Assembly: GCA_013152415.1 (NCBI GenBank)
Contig: JAADGI010000020.1
Location: 1-58,128, forward strand
Length of the DNA: 58,128 bases
Reading direction: 5' to 3'
DNA from: Gammaproteobacteria bacterium
GTDB taxonomy: Bacteria > Pseudomonadota > Gammaproteobacteria > HyVt-429
The position numbers and the translations under genes were made by a program. Below, piece by piece: positions 8,913 to 17,326 of the stretch. Under the pieces are notes generated by a model, which was not told the DNA's origin, did no database searches, and saw only the letters and a list, made by a program, of their open reading frames with translations. Numbering within the stretch: position 1 is the first letter of the stretch; each line of letters starts with the position of its first letter.

Positions 8913-9419
8913 ATGACCAAGCGATTTTTTAAAAAATATATGCCGGATCACGCCACGATCCGAAATCACAGACACCTATCCTGGTTGGGCAGACATCTCC
9001 ATAGCGCCAATTTGTGGCACCTGAATCGACGCTCAGTCTCCAGTGCCTTCGGTGTGGGTTTGTTCTGTGCCTTTCTACCCATTCCCTTTGAGATGGTTGC
9101 TGCCGCAGTCGGTGCCATTTTGTTTCGGGCCAATCTGCCAATCTCCGTGGCATTGGTTTGGATATCAAATCCACTCACCTGGGTACCCATATTTGGTGGC
9201 AGTTATATGCTTGGTGCACATTTATTAGGTTTGCCCACCATTTCTCTGGATGAGGTCACCCTGCATTGGCTGTTCGAACAATTTGCCCCCCTGTGGCTGG
9301 GGAGCCTGCTCTTAGGAACGTGTTTGGCCTTGACCAGTGTGCCTTTGGTGCGTCTGTTATGGCGGGTCAATATACAGCGCATGTGGGCCCGGCGAAATAA
9401 TCGGGGTCATGCTGAGTAA
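8913..9419 (+). CDS. DUF2062 membrane protein
   Basis: A 168-residue protein with a basic N-terminus and the DUF2062 core: SSAFGVGLFCAFLPIPFEM near residue 43, then ISVALVWISNPLTWVPIF near residue 75 and a last membrane helix LWLGSLLLGTCLALTSV near residue 130. The ISNPLTxxPI motif is typical. The family occurs widely next to comEC and msbA in proteobacteria and has no known function. It stands alone on the plus strand between two minus-strand units. Confidence 0.9.
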   Translation: MTKRFFKKYMPDHATIRNHRHLSWLGRHLHSANLWHLNRRSVSSAFGVGLFCAFLPIPFEMVAAAVGAILFRANLPISVALVWISNPLTWVPIFGGSYMLGAHLLGLPTISLDEVTLHWLFEQFAPLWLGSLLLGTCLALTSVPLVRLLWRVNIQRMWARRNNRGHAE

Positions 9420-9470
9420 TTACAGAGTACGAATTTACTCACACATATCCACTTTTTAGCTCGACGGGGC

Positions 9471-10148
9471 TCACCCGCTAATCACTCCGTCCTCCATCTT
9501 AAGGACACGGTCCATACGCCCGGCCAGGGCCATGTCATGGGTGACCACGACAATGCTGGTGTGGCGTTCTCGATTGAGTTCCAGCATCAACCCGTAGACC
9601 CCCTCAGCGGTATTACGGTCAAGATTGCCGGTGGGTTCGTCGGCAAGTACACATAGGGGTTCTGTGACCAGGGCTCGGGCCACGGCAGCACGCTGGCGTT
9701 CACCCCCGGACAGCTCTCCCGGCTTATGGTGGGCACGGTGTGTCAGCCCTACCCGTTCCAGCAAACTGCCGGCACGTTCGAAACTGGTTTGGCTGCCTGC
9801 CCCTCGGATCAACAGTGGCATGGCCACATTTTCCTGGGCACTGAATTCGGGCAGTAGGTGATGGAATTGGTAGACAAAACCCAACGCACGATTGCGTAGC
9901 ATGCCCCGCTGTTTCTCACCCAGCTTGCCAAGATTTTCACCGTCCAGGCTAATCTGCCCTGAGCTGGGGACATCGAGTCCACCGAGTAAGTGTAACAGGG
10001 TACTCTTGCCAGTCCCTGAGGCACCGACGATGGCCAGTTGTTCGCCCTTGGCGATACTCAAGCTCACACCCTTGAGCACATCGACGTTAATGTCTCCCTG
10101 ACGGAAGGTCTTGGTTACATCCTGGCAGCTTAATACCACGTCAGTCAT
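9471..10148 (-). CDS. lolD: Lipoprotein-releasing ABC transporter ATPase
   Basis: LolD powers release of outer-membrane lipoproteins from the inner membrane to LolA. The 225-residue ATPase shows Walker [10 protein letters not shown] near residue 42, the LolD motif [18 protein letters not shown] near residue 91, signature LSGGERQR near 145 and Walker [13 protein letters not shown]. It overlaps the upstream permease gene by one base (TAATG), so the two are translated together. Confidence 0.96.
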   Translation of the reverse strand: MTDVVLSCQDVTKTFRQGDINVDVLKGVSLSIAKGEQLAIVGASGTGKSTLLHLLGGLDVPSSGQISLDGENLGKLGEKQRGMLRNRALGFVYQFHHLLPEFSAQENVAMPLLIRGAGSQTSFERAGSLLERVGLTHRAHHKPGELSGGERQRAAVARALVTEPLCVLADEPTGNLDRNTAEGVYGLMLELNRERHTSIVVVTHDMALAGRMDRVLKMEDGVISG

Positions 10149-11395
10149 TACTCATACCTCAGGGCATCGGCGGGCTGGGTACGGGATGCACGCCACGCGG
10201 GGTATAAGGTTGCCAGCAGGCTCATGATCAGGCCGCTACTTAAAATGGTCATGACGTCCGACCAGCGCATATCCGATGGTAAGTCGCTGATGTAATAGAC
10301 ATCAGCCTCCAGGAATTTTTGCCCCATGATACCTTCAATAAAGGGCACGATGGTTTCAACATTTAAGGCGGTGATAACACCCAGTACCCCCCCCAGCAAC
10401 ACACCAATCACCCCGATGACGCAACCCTGGACCATGAATACCCCCATTACTCGCGCCGGAGACAGGCCCAGGGTACGTAGTATTGCGATATCGGATTGTT
10501 TGTCGGTGACCACCATGACTAAAGTAGAGACAATGTTAAATGCCGCTACTGCCACGATCAGTAATAAAATGACGAACATAGCGGTCTTTTCGATGCGCAG
10601 GGCACGAAAGAAATTGGCGTGCTCCAGGGTCCAATCACGGACGACATATCCAGCTCGTAAATTCTTGATCAGATCCCTTCTCACCTGGGGCGCTGCATAA
10701 ACATCGTCTAGCTTGAGGCGCAGACCGGTAACCCGCTTACCGGTACGATAGAGTTTTGCGGCATCGCTCAGATGTATGAAAGCCAGGGCGCTATCATAGT
10801 CATACATCCCGACCTCAAAGATGCCCACCACAGTGAAGCGTTTTATTCGTGGCAGCATGCCTGTGGGCGAGACTTGCCCCTGGGGGGTAATGATTGTCAC
10901 CCTGGAGCCTAGCGTCACATTGAGGGTAAATGCCAACTCACTGCCCAGGATAATGCCGTATTTACCGGCTTTGAGGGCATCGAGACTGCCCTGGGTAAAT
11001 TTGTCGGCAATATCGGCTACCTTGCTCTCCCGGCCCGGTAAAATACCTCGAACCAAAACACCGTGTACGTCCCGGCCTTTTGAGACCATCCCTTGGCCCA
11101 TGATGTAGGGTGCCTGAGCGATAACGTGGTCTTGTTTTGCAATCTGGGCTGCTGTCTCCTGCCAGCGGGACAAGGAACCACTGAGCCCGGTCACAGTGGC
11201 GTGTGCGGCAACACCTAGGATTCGACCCCGCAGCTCCTTTTCAAAGCCATTCATAACGGATATCACCGTAATCAGAGCCCATACCCCCAGGGCGACACCA
11301 AGCATGGAGGTAAGCGAAATAAAGGAAATGAAGTGGTTGCGGCGCTTGGCTCGGGTATAGCGAAGCCCAATAAAGACCTCAAGTGGTCGGATCAT
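10148..11395 (-). CDS. lolC: Lipoprotein-releasing permease, LolC/LolE family
   Basis: This is the membrane partner of LolD. The 415-residue product has the MacB/LolC layout: helix 1 near residues 24-47 ([27 protein letters not shown] seen in two parts), a large periplasmic domain to residue 270, then three helices including [20 protein letters not shown]. Enterobacteria carry lolC, lolD and lolE; here only one permease gene is next to lolD, so it may be the single homodimeric type (LolF) or lolE may lie elsewhere. The start overlaps a possible long start of the HDOD gene, so the two promoters face each other. Confidence 0.9.
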   Translation of the reverse strand: MIRPLEVFIGLRYTRAKRRNHFISFISLTSMLGVALGVWALITVISVMNGFEKELRGRILGVAAHATVTGLSGSLSRWQETAAQIAKQDHVIAQAPYIMGQGMVSKGRDVHGVLVRGILPGRESKVADIADKFTQGSLDALKAGKYGIILGSELAFTLNVTLGSRVTIITPQGQVSPTGMLPRIKRFTVVGIFEVGMYDYDSALAFIHLSDAAKLYRTGKRVTGLRLKLDDVYAAPQVRRDLIKNLRAGYVVRDWTLEHANFFRALRIEKTAMFVILLLIVAVAAFNIVSTLVMVVTDKQSDIAILRTLGLSPARVMGVFMVQGCVIGVIGVLLGGVLGVITALNVETIVPFIEGIMGQKFLEADVYYISDLPSDMRWSDVMTILSSGLIMSLLATLYPAWRASRTQPADALRYE

Positions 11396-11502
11396 CGGCC
11401 GTTAAATTCCATAATGGTAGAGGCGTGAGCCAAAACCTGTGGGTGCGTCCGCGTGTACAACGGACGAAGTTTAAGGAGCGCGTATTCTACCGACTCTTTG
11501 GG

Positions 11503-12426
11503 ATGGACTCCAATAATCCAGCAAGCGGCTATACTGTCGAAACAAACAGCATAGAAACTGTCCGATGGAGCCTTGATAAAGTGTCAGATCTAATAGAAAA
11601 ATATTTTGCTTCGCTCACCGAAGATCTGGAAAACGACCGTTTAGTCCTGCCCATACTCCCGGAAGTGGCCATTGAGGTCCGCAAGGTGGTGGAGGATGAG
11701 AATGCCACTGCCGGACAGGTGGCCGATATTGTTTGTACCGACCCTGCCCTAACCGCACGGCTACTCTCGGTGGTCAACAGCCCCTTATACCGGGGTACGG
11801 CCCACATCAGCCACGTCCAACATGCTGTCAGTCGACTGGGCATGACCATCGTTAAGAACCTGGTATTGAGTCTCATCGTCAAACAACTGTTTCAGGGCAA
11901 GTCTGGTGCCACGGCCAAGCGCTTACACGAGGTGTGGGAACACAGCACCCAGGTTGCCTCCATCAGTTTTGCCCTGGCGACCCAATTTACGACTCTGGAA
12001 ACAGATCAGGCCCTTCTGGCGGGTCTGGTCCACGATATAGGAAAGATTCCACTTATTACCTACGCCGAAAATCAGCCAGAACTCCAGAATGATGCTGTTC
12101 TCTTTGACCGAGTAGTGAGTAACTTGCATGCCCGGCTGGGTGCCACCTTGTTGGAGAAATGGGGCCTCGACGATGACTTGATTGCCGTGGCCGGTGGTCA
12201 TGAATCGATTTCGAGAATTTCCGGCACCAAACCAGACTACGTGGATCTGGTGATTGTCGCCAATCTACAAAGCCATGTGGGCAGTGATCACCCTTTGGCA
12301 TCGGTGGACTTTTCTACCGTACCTGCCTTTACCAAGCTGGGTCTGGACCCGGAGGTCAATTGTGTGGACATCGCCGGGGTGGCAGAAAATGCCGCAGCGG
12401 CACATGAAATGCTAAGCCTGGGTTAG
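11503..12426 (+). CDS. HDOD-domain signalling protein
   Basis: The product is 307 residues from the ATG at 11503 (MDSNNPASG); an in-frame ATG at 11383 would extend it into the divergent lolC gene and is less likely. An HDOD domain fills most of it: LPILPEVAIEVRKVVED near residue 50, a helix with TDPALTARLLSVVNSPLYRG near 80 and the relic metal-site motif LAGLVHDIGKIPLITY near 170. HDOD proteins are non-catalytic relatives of HD phosphohydrolases that act in signalling, motility and stress. Nothing in the neighbourhood shows its partner. It converges on lysS across a palindromic repeat. Confidence 0.9.
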   Translation: MDSNNPASGYTVETNSIETVRWSLDKVSDLIEKYFASLTEDLENDRLVLPILPEVAIEVRKVVEDENATAGQVADIVCTDPALTARLLSVVNSPLYRGTAHISHVQHAVSRLGMTIVKNLVLSLIVKQLFQGKSGATAKRLHEVWEHSTQVASISFALATQFTTLETDQALLAGLVHDIGKIPLITYAENQPELQNDAVLFDRVVSNLHARLGATLLEKWGLDDDLIAVAGGHESISRISGTKPDYVDLVIVANLQSHVGSDHPLASVDFSTVPAFTKLGLDPEVNCVDIAGVAENAAAAHEMLSLG

Positions 12427-12449
12427 CCTCTCCCAAAGGCGCTTGTTAC

Positions 12450-12510
12450 TCTCGCCAAGTCGCTAAGCACGCCAAGAAATGGCTTTGTTTCTCTTTGCGT
12501 CTTGGCGAGA
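12450..12510. repeat. Dispersed palindromic repeat, copy 2
   Basis: TCTCGCCAAG at 12450-12459 pairs with CTTGGCGAGA at 12501-12510; inside, CGCCAAGAAA and TTTCTCTTTGCG-like sequence continue the symmetry. It lies between the convergent HDOD gene and lysS and could fold as a bidirectional terminator, although there is no clean T-run. Same family as copies 1, 3 and 4. Confidence 0.75.
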
Positions 12511-12542
12511 TTATCATCCTAAGTTAACAGCAGTGTTATAGC

Positions 12543-14033
12543 TTAGCCGCCCTCTGGCCGCATATGGGGAAACAACAGCACGTCACGTATGGAAGGACTG
12601 TCGGTAAACAACATCACCAAACGATCTATGCCAATGCCTTCACCGGCGGTAGGTGGCATGCCGTGTTCCAGGGCGCGAATATAGTCTTCGTCAAAATGCA
12701 TGGCCTCTTCGTCACCCGCGTCTTTTTCTGCCACCTGTTTGCGGAACCGCTCGGCCTGGTCCTCGGAGTCGTTCAATTCGGAAAAGCCGTTGGCAATTTC
12801 GCGGCCACCAATGATCAATTCAAAGCGATCCGCCACTGAGGGATCATCATCGTTACGTCTGGACAGGGGTGAGACTTCTACTGGGTAAGCGGTAATAAAG
12901 GTGGGGTCCATCAGTTTGGATTCCACTGTTTTTTCGTAGATCTCCAGCTGTAATTTTCCCGCACCATAACTATCCTGCACGGGAATATCCTTGGCTGCGG
13001 CAATCTTCCTTAGGGTGTCCAGATCTTCCAAATCATCGGCCTTAATGTCGTCATTGTATTTGAGTACCGCCTCTTTGACCGTAAGGCGGGTAAAGGGTTT
13101 GCCAAAATCATAGTCGGTGCCCTGATAGTGGATCGTGCTGGTGCCCAGTAAATCTTGGGCCAGACCACGGAACATCTCCTCAGTAAGGTTCATTAGATCG
13201 TTGTAATCTGCGTAGGCTTCATAGAACTCCAACATGGTAAACTCGGGATTGTGCCGTGTGCTCAGCCCTTCATTGCGGAAGTTGCGGTTAATTTCAAAAA
13301 CCCTTTCGAACCCCCCCACTACCAAACGCTTGAGGTAGAGCTCTGGTGCAACCCTGAGAAACAGTTCCATATCCAAGGCATGATGGTAGGTGCGAAAGGG
13401 TCGGGCCAAGGCACCCCCAGGGATAGCCTGCATCATCGGGGTCTCGACTTCGAGAAATTTTCGCTCAATAAGAAAACGCCTGATATAACTCACCATCTGT
13501 GATCGGGTACGGAAGGTATCGCGTGTGCCCTCATTCATGATGAGGTCTACATAGCGCTGTCGGTACTTCATTTCTTGATCAGACAGGCCGTGGTATTTTT
13601 CCGGTAGTGGGCGCAGGGCCTTGGTGAGCAATCTAATTTTGTCTACTCGTATGGATAGTTCACCGGTTTTGGTTTTAAAGAGTTCACCTTCTACGCCTAC
13701 AATGTCACCAATATCCCATTTTTTAAATTGCTCGTTATAAAAACCTTCCGCCAGGCTGTCTCGTTGCACAAAAAGCTGGATACGTCCAGACATATCCTGA
13801 ATATGGGCAAAACTGGCCTTACCCATAATACGTCGTGACATCATGCGCCCAGCGACGCTAACGTGATTAGATTGCGCCTCAAGAATATCCCCGTCGGTCT
13901 CATCATGCTGGGCATGTAGCTCAGCCGCCATAACATTTCGCCTGAAATCATTCGGAAACGCCTGACCATTTTCACGCAGGTTTTTTAGTTTTATGCGACG
14001 CTGTGCAATTTGTTCGTTTTCTTCTTCACTCAT
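12543..14033 (-). CDS. lysS: Lysyl-tRNA synthetase, class II
   Basis: LysS charges tRNA-Lys. The 496-residue protein has the N-terminal OB anticodon-binding fold ([21 protein letters not shown] near residue 60, seen as [13 protein letters not shown]) and the class II catalytic domain with motif 2 ([21 protein letters not shown] near residue 265, with FRNEG and RHNPEF) and motif 3 ([19 protein letters not shown] near the end). Length is normal. prfB lies upstream on the same strand, the usual prfB-lysS pair, but here a repeat of the dispersed family sits between them. Confidence 0.97.
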   Translation of the reverse strand: MSEEENEQIAQRRIKLKNLRENGQAFPNDFRRNVMAAELHAQHDETDGDILEAQSNHVSVAGRMMSRRIMGKASFAHIQDMSGRIQLFVQRDSLAEGFYNEQFKKWDIGDIVGVEGELFKTKTGELSIRVDKIRLLTKALRPLPEKYHGLSDQEMKYRQRYVDLIMNEGTRDTFRTRSQMVSYIRRFLIERKFLEVETPMMQAIPGGALARPFRTYHHALDMELFLRVAPELYLKRLVVGGFERVFEINRNFRNEGLSTRHNPEFTMLEFYEAYADYNDLMNLTEEMFRGLAQDLLGTSTIHYQGTDYDFGKPFTRLTVKEAVLKYNDDIKADDLEDLDTLRKIAAAKDIPVQDSYGAGKLQLEIYEKTVESKLMDPTFITAYPVEVSPLSRRNDDDPSVADRFELIIGGREIANGFSELNDSEDQAERFRKQVAEKDAGDEEAMHFDEDYIRALEHGMPPTAGEGIGIDRLVMLFTDSPSIRDVLLFPHMRPEGG

Positions 14034-14092
14034 AACTTACACTTTTCTCAATTTTAAGCTCATCAGGAAAATCTGTTTGTGTCCGATTGGCT

Positions 14093-14150
14093 CTCGCAAA
14101 GGCGCCAAGAACGCAAAGATTTTTCCTTTGTTTCTTGGCGCCTTTGCGAG
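14093..14150. repeat. Dispersed palindromic repeat, copy 3 (perfect 19-bp arms)
   Basis: CTCGCAAAGGCGCCAAGAA at 14093-14111 is perfectly inverted at 14132-14150. The 20-base centre also has CAAAG and CTTTG, so a nearly continuous hairpin can form. It lies in the gap between prfB and lysS and is the best-preserved copy of the family in the window. In RNA from prfB it would give a strong stem that could end or shield the transcript. Confidence 0.9.
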
Positions 14151-14228
14151 AACATCTTCTCTTAAATCATGCTCATGATCCTACAGACATAGAGTCTTCG
14201 CTACGAATTTCCCCTGGAGGTCCCTTTA

Positions 14229-15324
14229 TTAAAGCCCACTCTTCAAACTCGCCTCGATAAAAATATCCAGGTCACCGTCCAGTACCGCTTGAGTGTTACC
14301 GGTCTCCACATTGGTGCGCAAATCCTTTATTCGTGACTGATCCAGCACATAGGAACGGATCTGACTGCCCCAGCCAATATCGGATTTACCATCCTCTATT
14401 TCCTGGTGATCATCCCGTTGCTTTTGCAGCTCTAACTCATACAAGCGGCCCTTGAGCATATTCATGGCTTCGGCTCGATTGCGGTGTTGTGAGCGATCAT
14501 TCTGACACTGGACCACGATGCCCGTCGGCTCATGGGTGATGCGCACCGCAGAGTCGGTGCGGTTGACGTGTTGACCGCCTGCACCACTAGCACGATAGGT
14601 ATCCACACGCAAATCCGCGGGGTTGATTTCGATTTCTATCGAGTCATCAATTTCTGGACTGACAAACACCGATGCAAACGAGGTATGCCGCCGATTACCT
14701 GAATCAAATGGTGACTTTCTGACCAGGCGATGGACGCCGGTTTCGGTACGCAAGTAGCCATAGGCGTAATCCCCGGTAAACTTAACAGTGGCACTTTTGA
14801 TCCCGGCTACATCACCTTCTGATTTTTCAACCAACTCGGTTTTAAAGCTTCGCCGCTCACCCCAACGCAGATACATGCGCAGCAACATTTCGGCCCAGTC
14901 CTGAGCCTCGGTACCACCAGAACCCGATTGGATATCGACAAAGGCATTACGCTCATCCATCTTACCCGAGAACATGCGCTGAAATTCGAGCTCGGCCAGC
15001 TTGTTTTCCAGCTCAGCGAGGTCGGCCTCTACTGCTGCCAGGGTATCGTTATCACCCTCTTCCCGGGCCAGTTCCAATAGCTCTGAATGGTCTCCCAGGC
15101 TGCTCTTCATGCGGTCGAGCAGACCCACCACATCCTCTAAACGGGCCCGTTCCTGCCCGAGCTCCTGGGCACGTTGAGGATCGTCCCAAACACCGGGTTG
15201 CTCCAACTCGCGCTGAACTTCAATCAGCCTTTCGTTCTTGGTGTCGTAGTCAAAGATACCCCCTAAGGGCCTCACTGCGAGCCGCCATATCTTTTATTTT
15301 TTCAAACAGGGGATTGAGTTCCAT
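14229..15324 (-). CDS. prfB: Peptide chain release factor 2 (programmed frameshift)
   Basis: RF2 ends translation at UGA and UAA. The gene starts at ATG 15324 ([20 protein letters not shown]), reads 24 codons to CTT at 15253-15255, meets an in-frame TGA at 15250-15252 and resumes in the +1 frame with GAC at 15251. The full product would be 364 residues, the normal length. The codon-recognition motif is SPFDSGNRR near residue 205 and the peptidyl-hydrolysis motif is SGAGGQHVN near 245. An uninterrupted frame beginning at 15275 exists but would lose the conserved N-terminus, so I use the frameshifted version. lysS is downstream. Confidence 0.96.
15249..15264 (-). promoter_or_regulatory. prfB: prfB +1 programmed frameshift signal
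   Basis: The minus strand reads AGGGGG TAT CTT TGA C. The Shine-Dalgarno-like AGGGGG sits three bases before the slippery CTT, followed by the TGA stop and C, which is the canonical layout known from many bacterial prfB genes. Low RF2 slows termination at TGA and favours slipping, so RF2 controls its own synthesis. Confidence 0.95.
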
Positions 15325-15428
15325 TACCGACAGTCTCTATTTATCTTTTGTTAAAGCGCCCTGTAAGGGTGCCAAGTGCGGCGCAAGGATACCTGAAAGG
15401 ATGGGGGTAGGGAATGCACTACGGAAGA

Positions 15429-17267
15429 TCAGTGACTATCGGCAATCACACCCACCTGGGGAAGCGCTGCCAAGCCAGTTTGCCGGGCATGACTCTCAAA
15501 TCCGGCATTGCGCCAGAAGAAGGCCCTAGGCAAGGTCGTCGGCACCACCAGTGCATAAAAGAGCGCGCGTCCCGTGACTGCCATACCGAGAACAAGCCCG
15601 AATACGCCCCACCACAGGAGCACTGCGGTCCAGGACGCGGGTGGATTGAACATCATCACCGCCATCACACCTATGACGAGCAGCATGGTCAGGTTGCGGG
15701 TACGGTAGGTTTTTCCAAAGCGGCTTGCTTGTACATATTGCGAGGCCGCACCCTCACCCCCCCTGTTGTGCATCGCCCGCCGGTGACAGATCAAACCCAC
15801 CCCTTCCAGGGCCAGACCCAGGGCCACAACCAGGGCCAGCACGGCCAACAACAGCGGTGCCGTTTCCCCGCTAGGGGCCAGTAGGTAAGTATAAAATAAG
15901 GCCCCCACGGTCCCCCCCAGACTCATTACACTGCCCATGAAGCTGCTCAGAGTCTGCCAATGGTCCCAAAAGGGCCGGGCCCGAATGCGATAAATTCTGT
16001 ACATAAAATAGATGGCGACGGGGCCGACAATAAACGCCCCCCAACCGGCGAAGGTGGTCAAGCTATTGGCCATCGTTCCAGGCAAAACAGCCGACAAACC
16101 CGGCCAAACTGTCAGCAAGGTGTAGGCCAGCAATAAATTGTAGAATAGGGCAATCCCGGCCACCTCTCGACTGACGGGGGAATAACGTAAATTGTTAAAG
16201 GCCCGGTAAAAACGATGGGGCTTGCCGAGGTGCAGGGTAGACAAGGCCAGCGCCCCGGTTTGGGCCACGATCAACCCTCCCAGGATAAGACCGTAGGCCA
16301 GCGGATTTTCGGCCGGTGATAAAAAGGCCGGCGCAAACAGGGCCGCGAGGAACAAGACCATGAAGGCCCCCACCACGGCCTGGCTCAATAGGGTAAAGAC
16401 CACCAGGGGGTCTTCCCGTGTGTGGAGTTGTTTCAGGTTCCAGCCGGGCCTATCCTGTCCGGTGGCTACCTTGGGGCTGTATTCACCCGTCACCCCCCCC
16501 TGCCTTTGGTAACGCAGGGGCATATTGTCGGGGCGTGTCATCTCCCGGGGCAGTGTCCGGGTCTGCTGAAAGCGTATGTTGGGCTGGGTGATGTCTGGCG
16601 TGGGAAACCCCGGGATACGAAGCTTTTTCTGATCCCGGTTCTGTGGGACCGTCTCGATAACACCAAAATCCAGGGCGTTGCCCAGACAGGCGGCAACACA
16701 GGCCGGTTTGAGTCCCACCTCCAACCTGTCCACACACATATTACATTTTTCAACCCGGCCCTTGACCGGATCCAATTGGGGGGCGTTGTAGGGACACACC
16801 CAGGTGCAATAACCACAACCAAAACAAATGTCAGGGTCCTGTAATACCGCACCGTATTCGGCAAATTTGGTATAGGCCCGGGTGGGACAACCTTTGAGGC
16901 ACACCGGATCATCGCAATGGTTACAGGCCATGGAAATATTCAGGCGTTGGTAGCTGGGGTAGGTCCCCCCCTCGACATAACCCACTGAGCGGAAGGCCAG
17001 GTGTGGGGGTAAGTCATTTTTCTCACTACAGGCAGATTCACAGGCATGGCAGGCTATACAGTTATCGGCATTAAAATAGAAGCCGTGTTGCTTATAACGA
17101 TCGGCACCCCCGCCCACACTGGGGTCACCGTTGATATGGAGACTCTTGCCTGCAAGGACATCACCCTCATCAACCAGTTGGATGGGCTTGCCATAGCGAT
17201 TGCATTCCGGTGCGGCGGCATCCGCAATAAAGGCATAATCGGGTTCGTCTTGTCGTATCTTGTACAT
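15429..17267 (-). CDS. Fused 4Fe-4S protein and DmsC-like membrane anchor
   Basis: The 612-residue protein joins two subunits that are separate in DMSO reductase. Residues about 60-230 hold four ferredoxin-like cysteine clusters: CIACHACESAC, CNHCDDPVCLKGC, CFGCGYCTWVC and CNMC followed by CVAAC, as in DmsB. After a linker with charged residues, residues 285-600 form about eight membrane helices resembling DmsC/YnfH. It lies directly downstream of nasA (60-base gap) and shares its direction, so it probably carries electrons from the quinol pool to the nitrate reductase, in place of ferredoxin or an NADH-linked NasB. That link is inferred from context. There is no twin-arginine signal, consistent with a cytoplasm-facing iron-sulfur part. 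Confidence 0.88.
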   Translation of the reverse strand: MYKIRQDEPDYAFIADAAAPECNRYGKPIQLVDEGDVLAGKSLHINGDPSVGGGADRYKQHGFYFNADNCIACHACESACSEKNDLPPHLAFRSVGYVEGGTYPSYQRLNISMACNHCDDPVCLKGCPTRAYTKFAEYGAVLQDPDICFGCGYCTWVCPYNAPQLDPVKGRVEKCNMCVDRLEVGLKPACVAACLGNALDFGVIETVPQNRDQKKLRIPGFPTPDITQPNIRFQQTRTLPREMTRPDNMPLRYQRQGGVTGEYSPKVATGQDRPGWNLKQLHTREDPLVVFTLLSQAVVGAFMVLFLAALFAPAFLSPAENPLAYGLILGGLIVAQTGALALSTLHLGKPHRFYRAFNNLRYSPVSREVAGIALFYNLLLAYTLLTVWPGLSAVLPGTMANSLTTFAGWGAFIVGPVAIYFMYRIYRIRARPFWDHWQTLSSFMGSVMSLGGTVGALFYTYLLAPSGETAPLLLAVLALVVALGLALEGVGLICHRRAMHNRGGEGAASQYVQASRFGKTYRTRNLTMLLVIGVMAVMMFNPPASWTAVLLWWGVFGLVLGMAVTGRALFYALVVPTTLPRAFFWRNAGFESHARQTGLAALPQVGVIADSH

Positions 17268-17326
17268 AAAGGTTTAAACTATTTCATTGCCGCAGAGACA
17301 AGAAGAACAAAATGCGGCCAAAGCCC

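Noticed and set aside
14229..15275. prfB as an uninterrupted 348-residue gene
   Set aside because: The conserved N-terminus lies in the other frame upstream with the canonical frameshift site.
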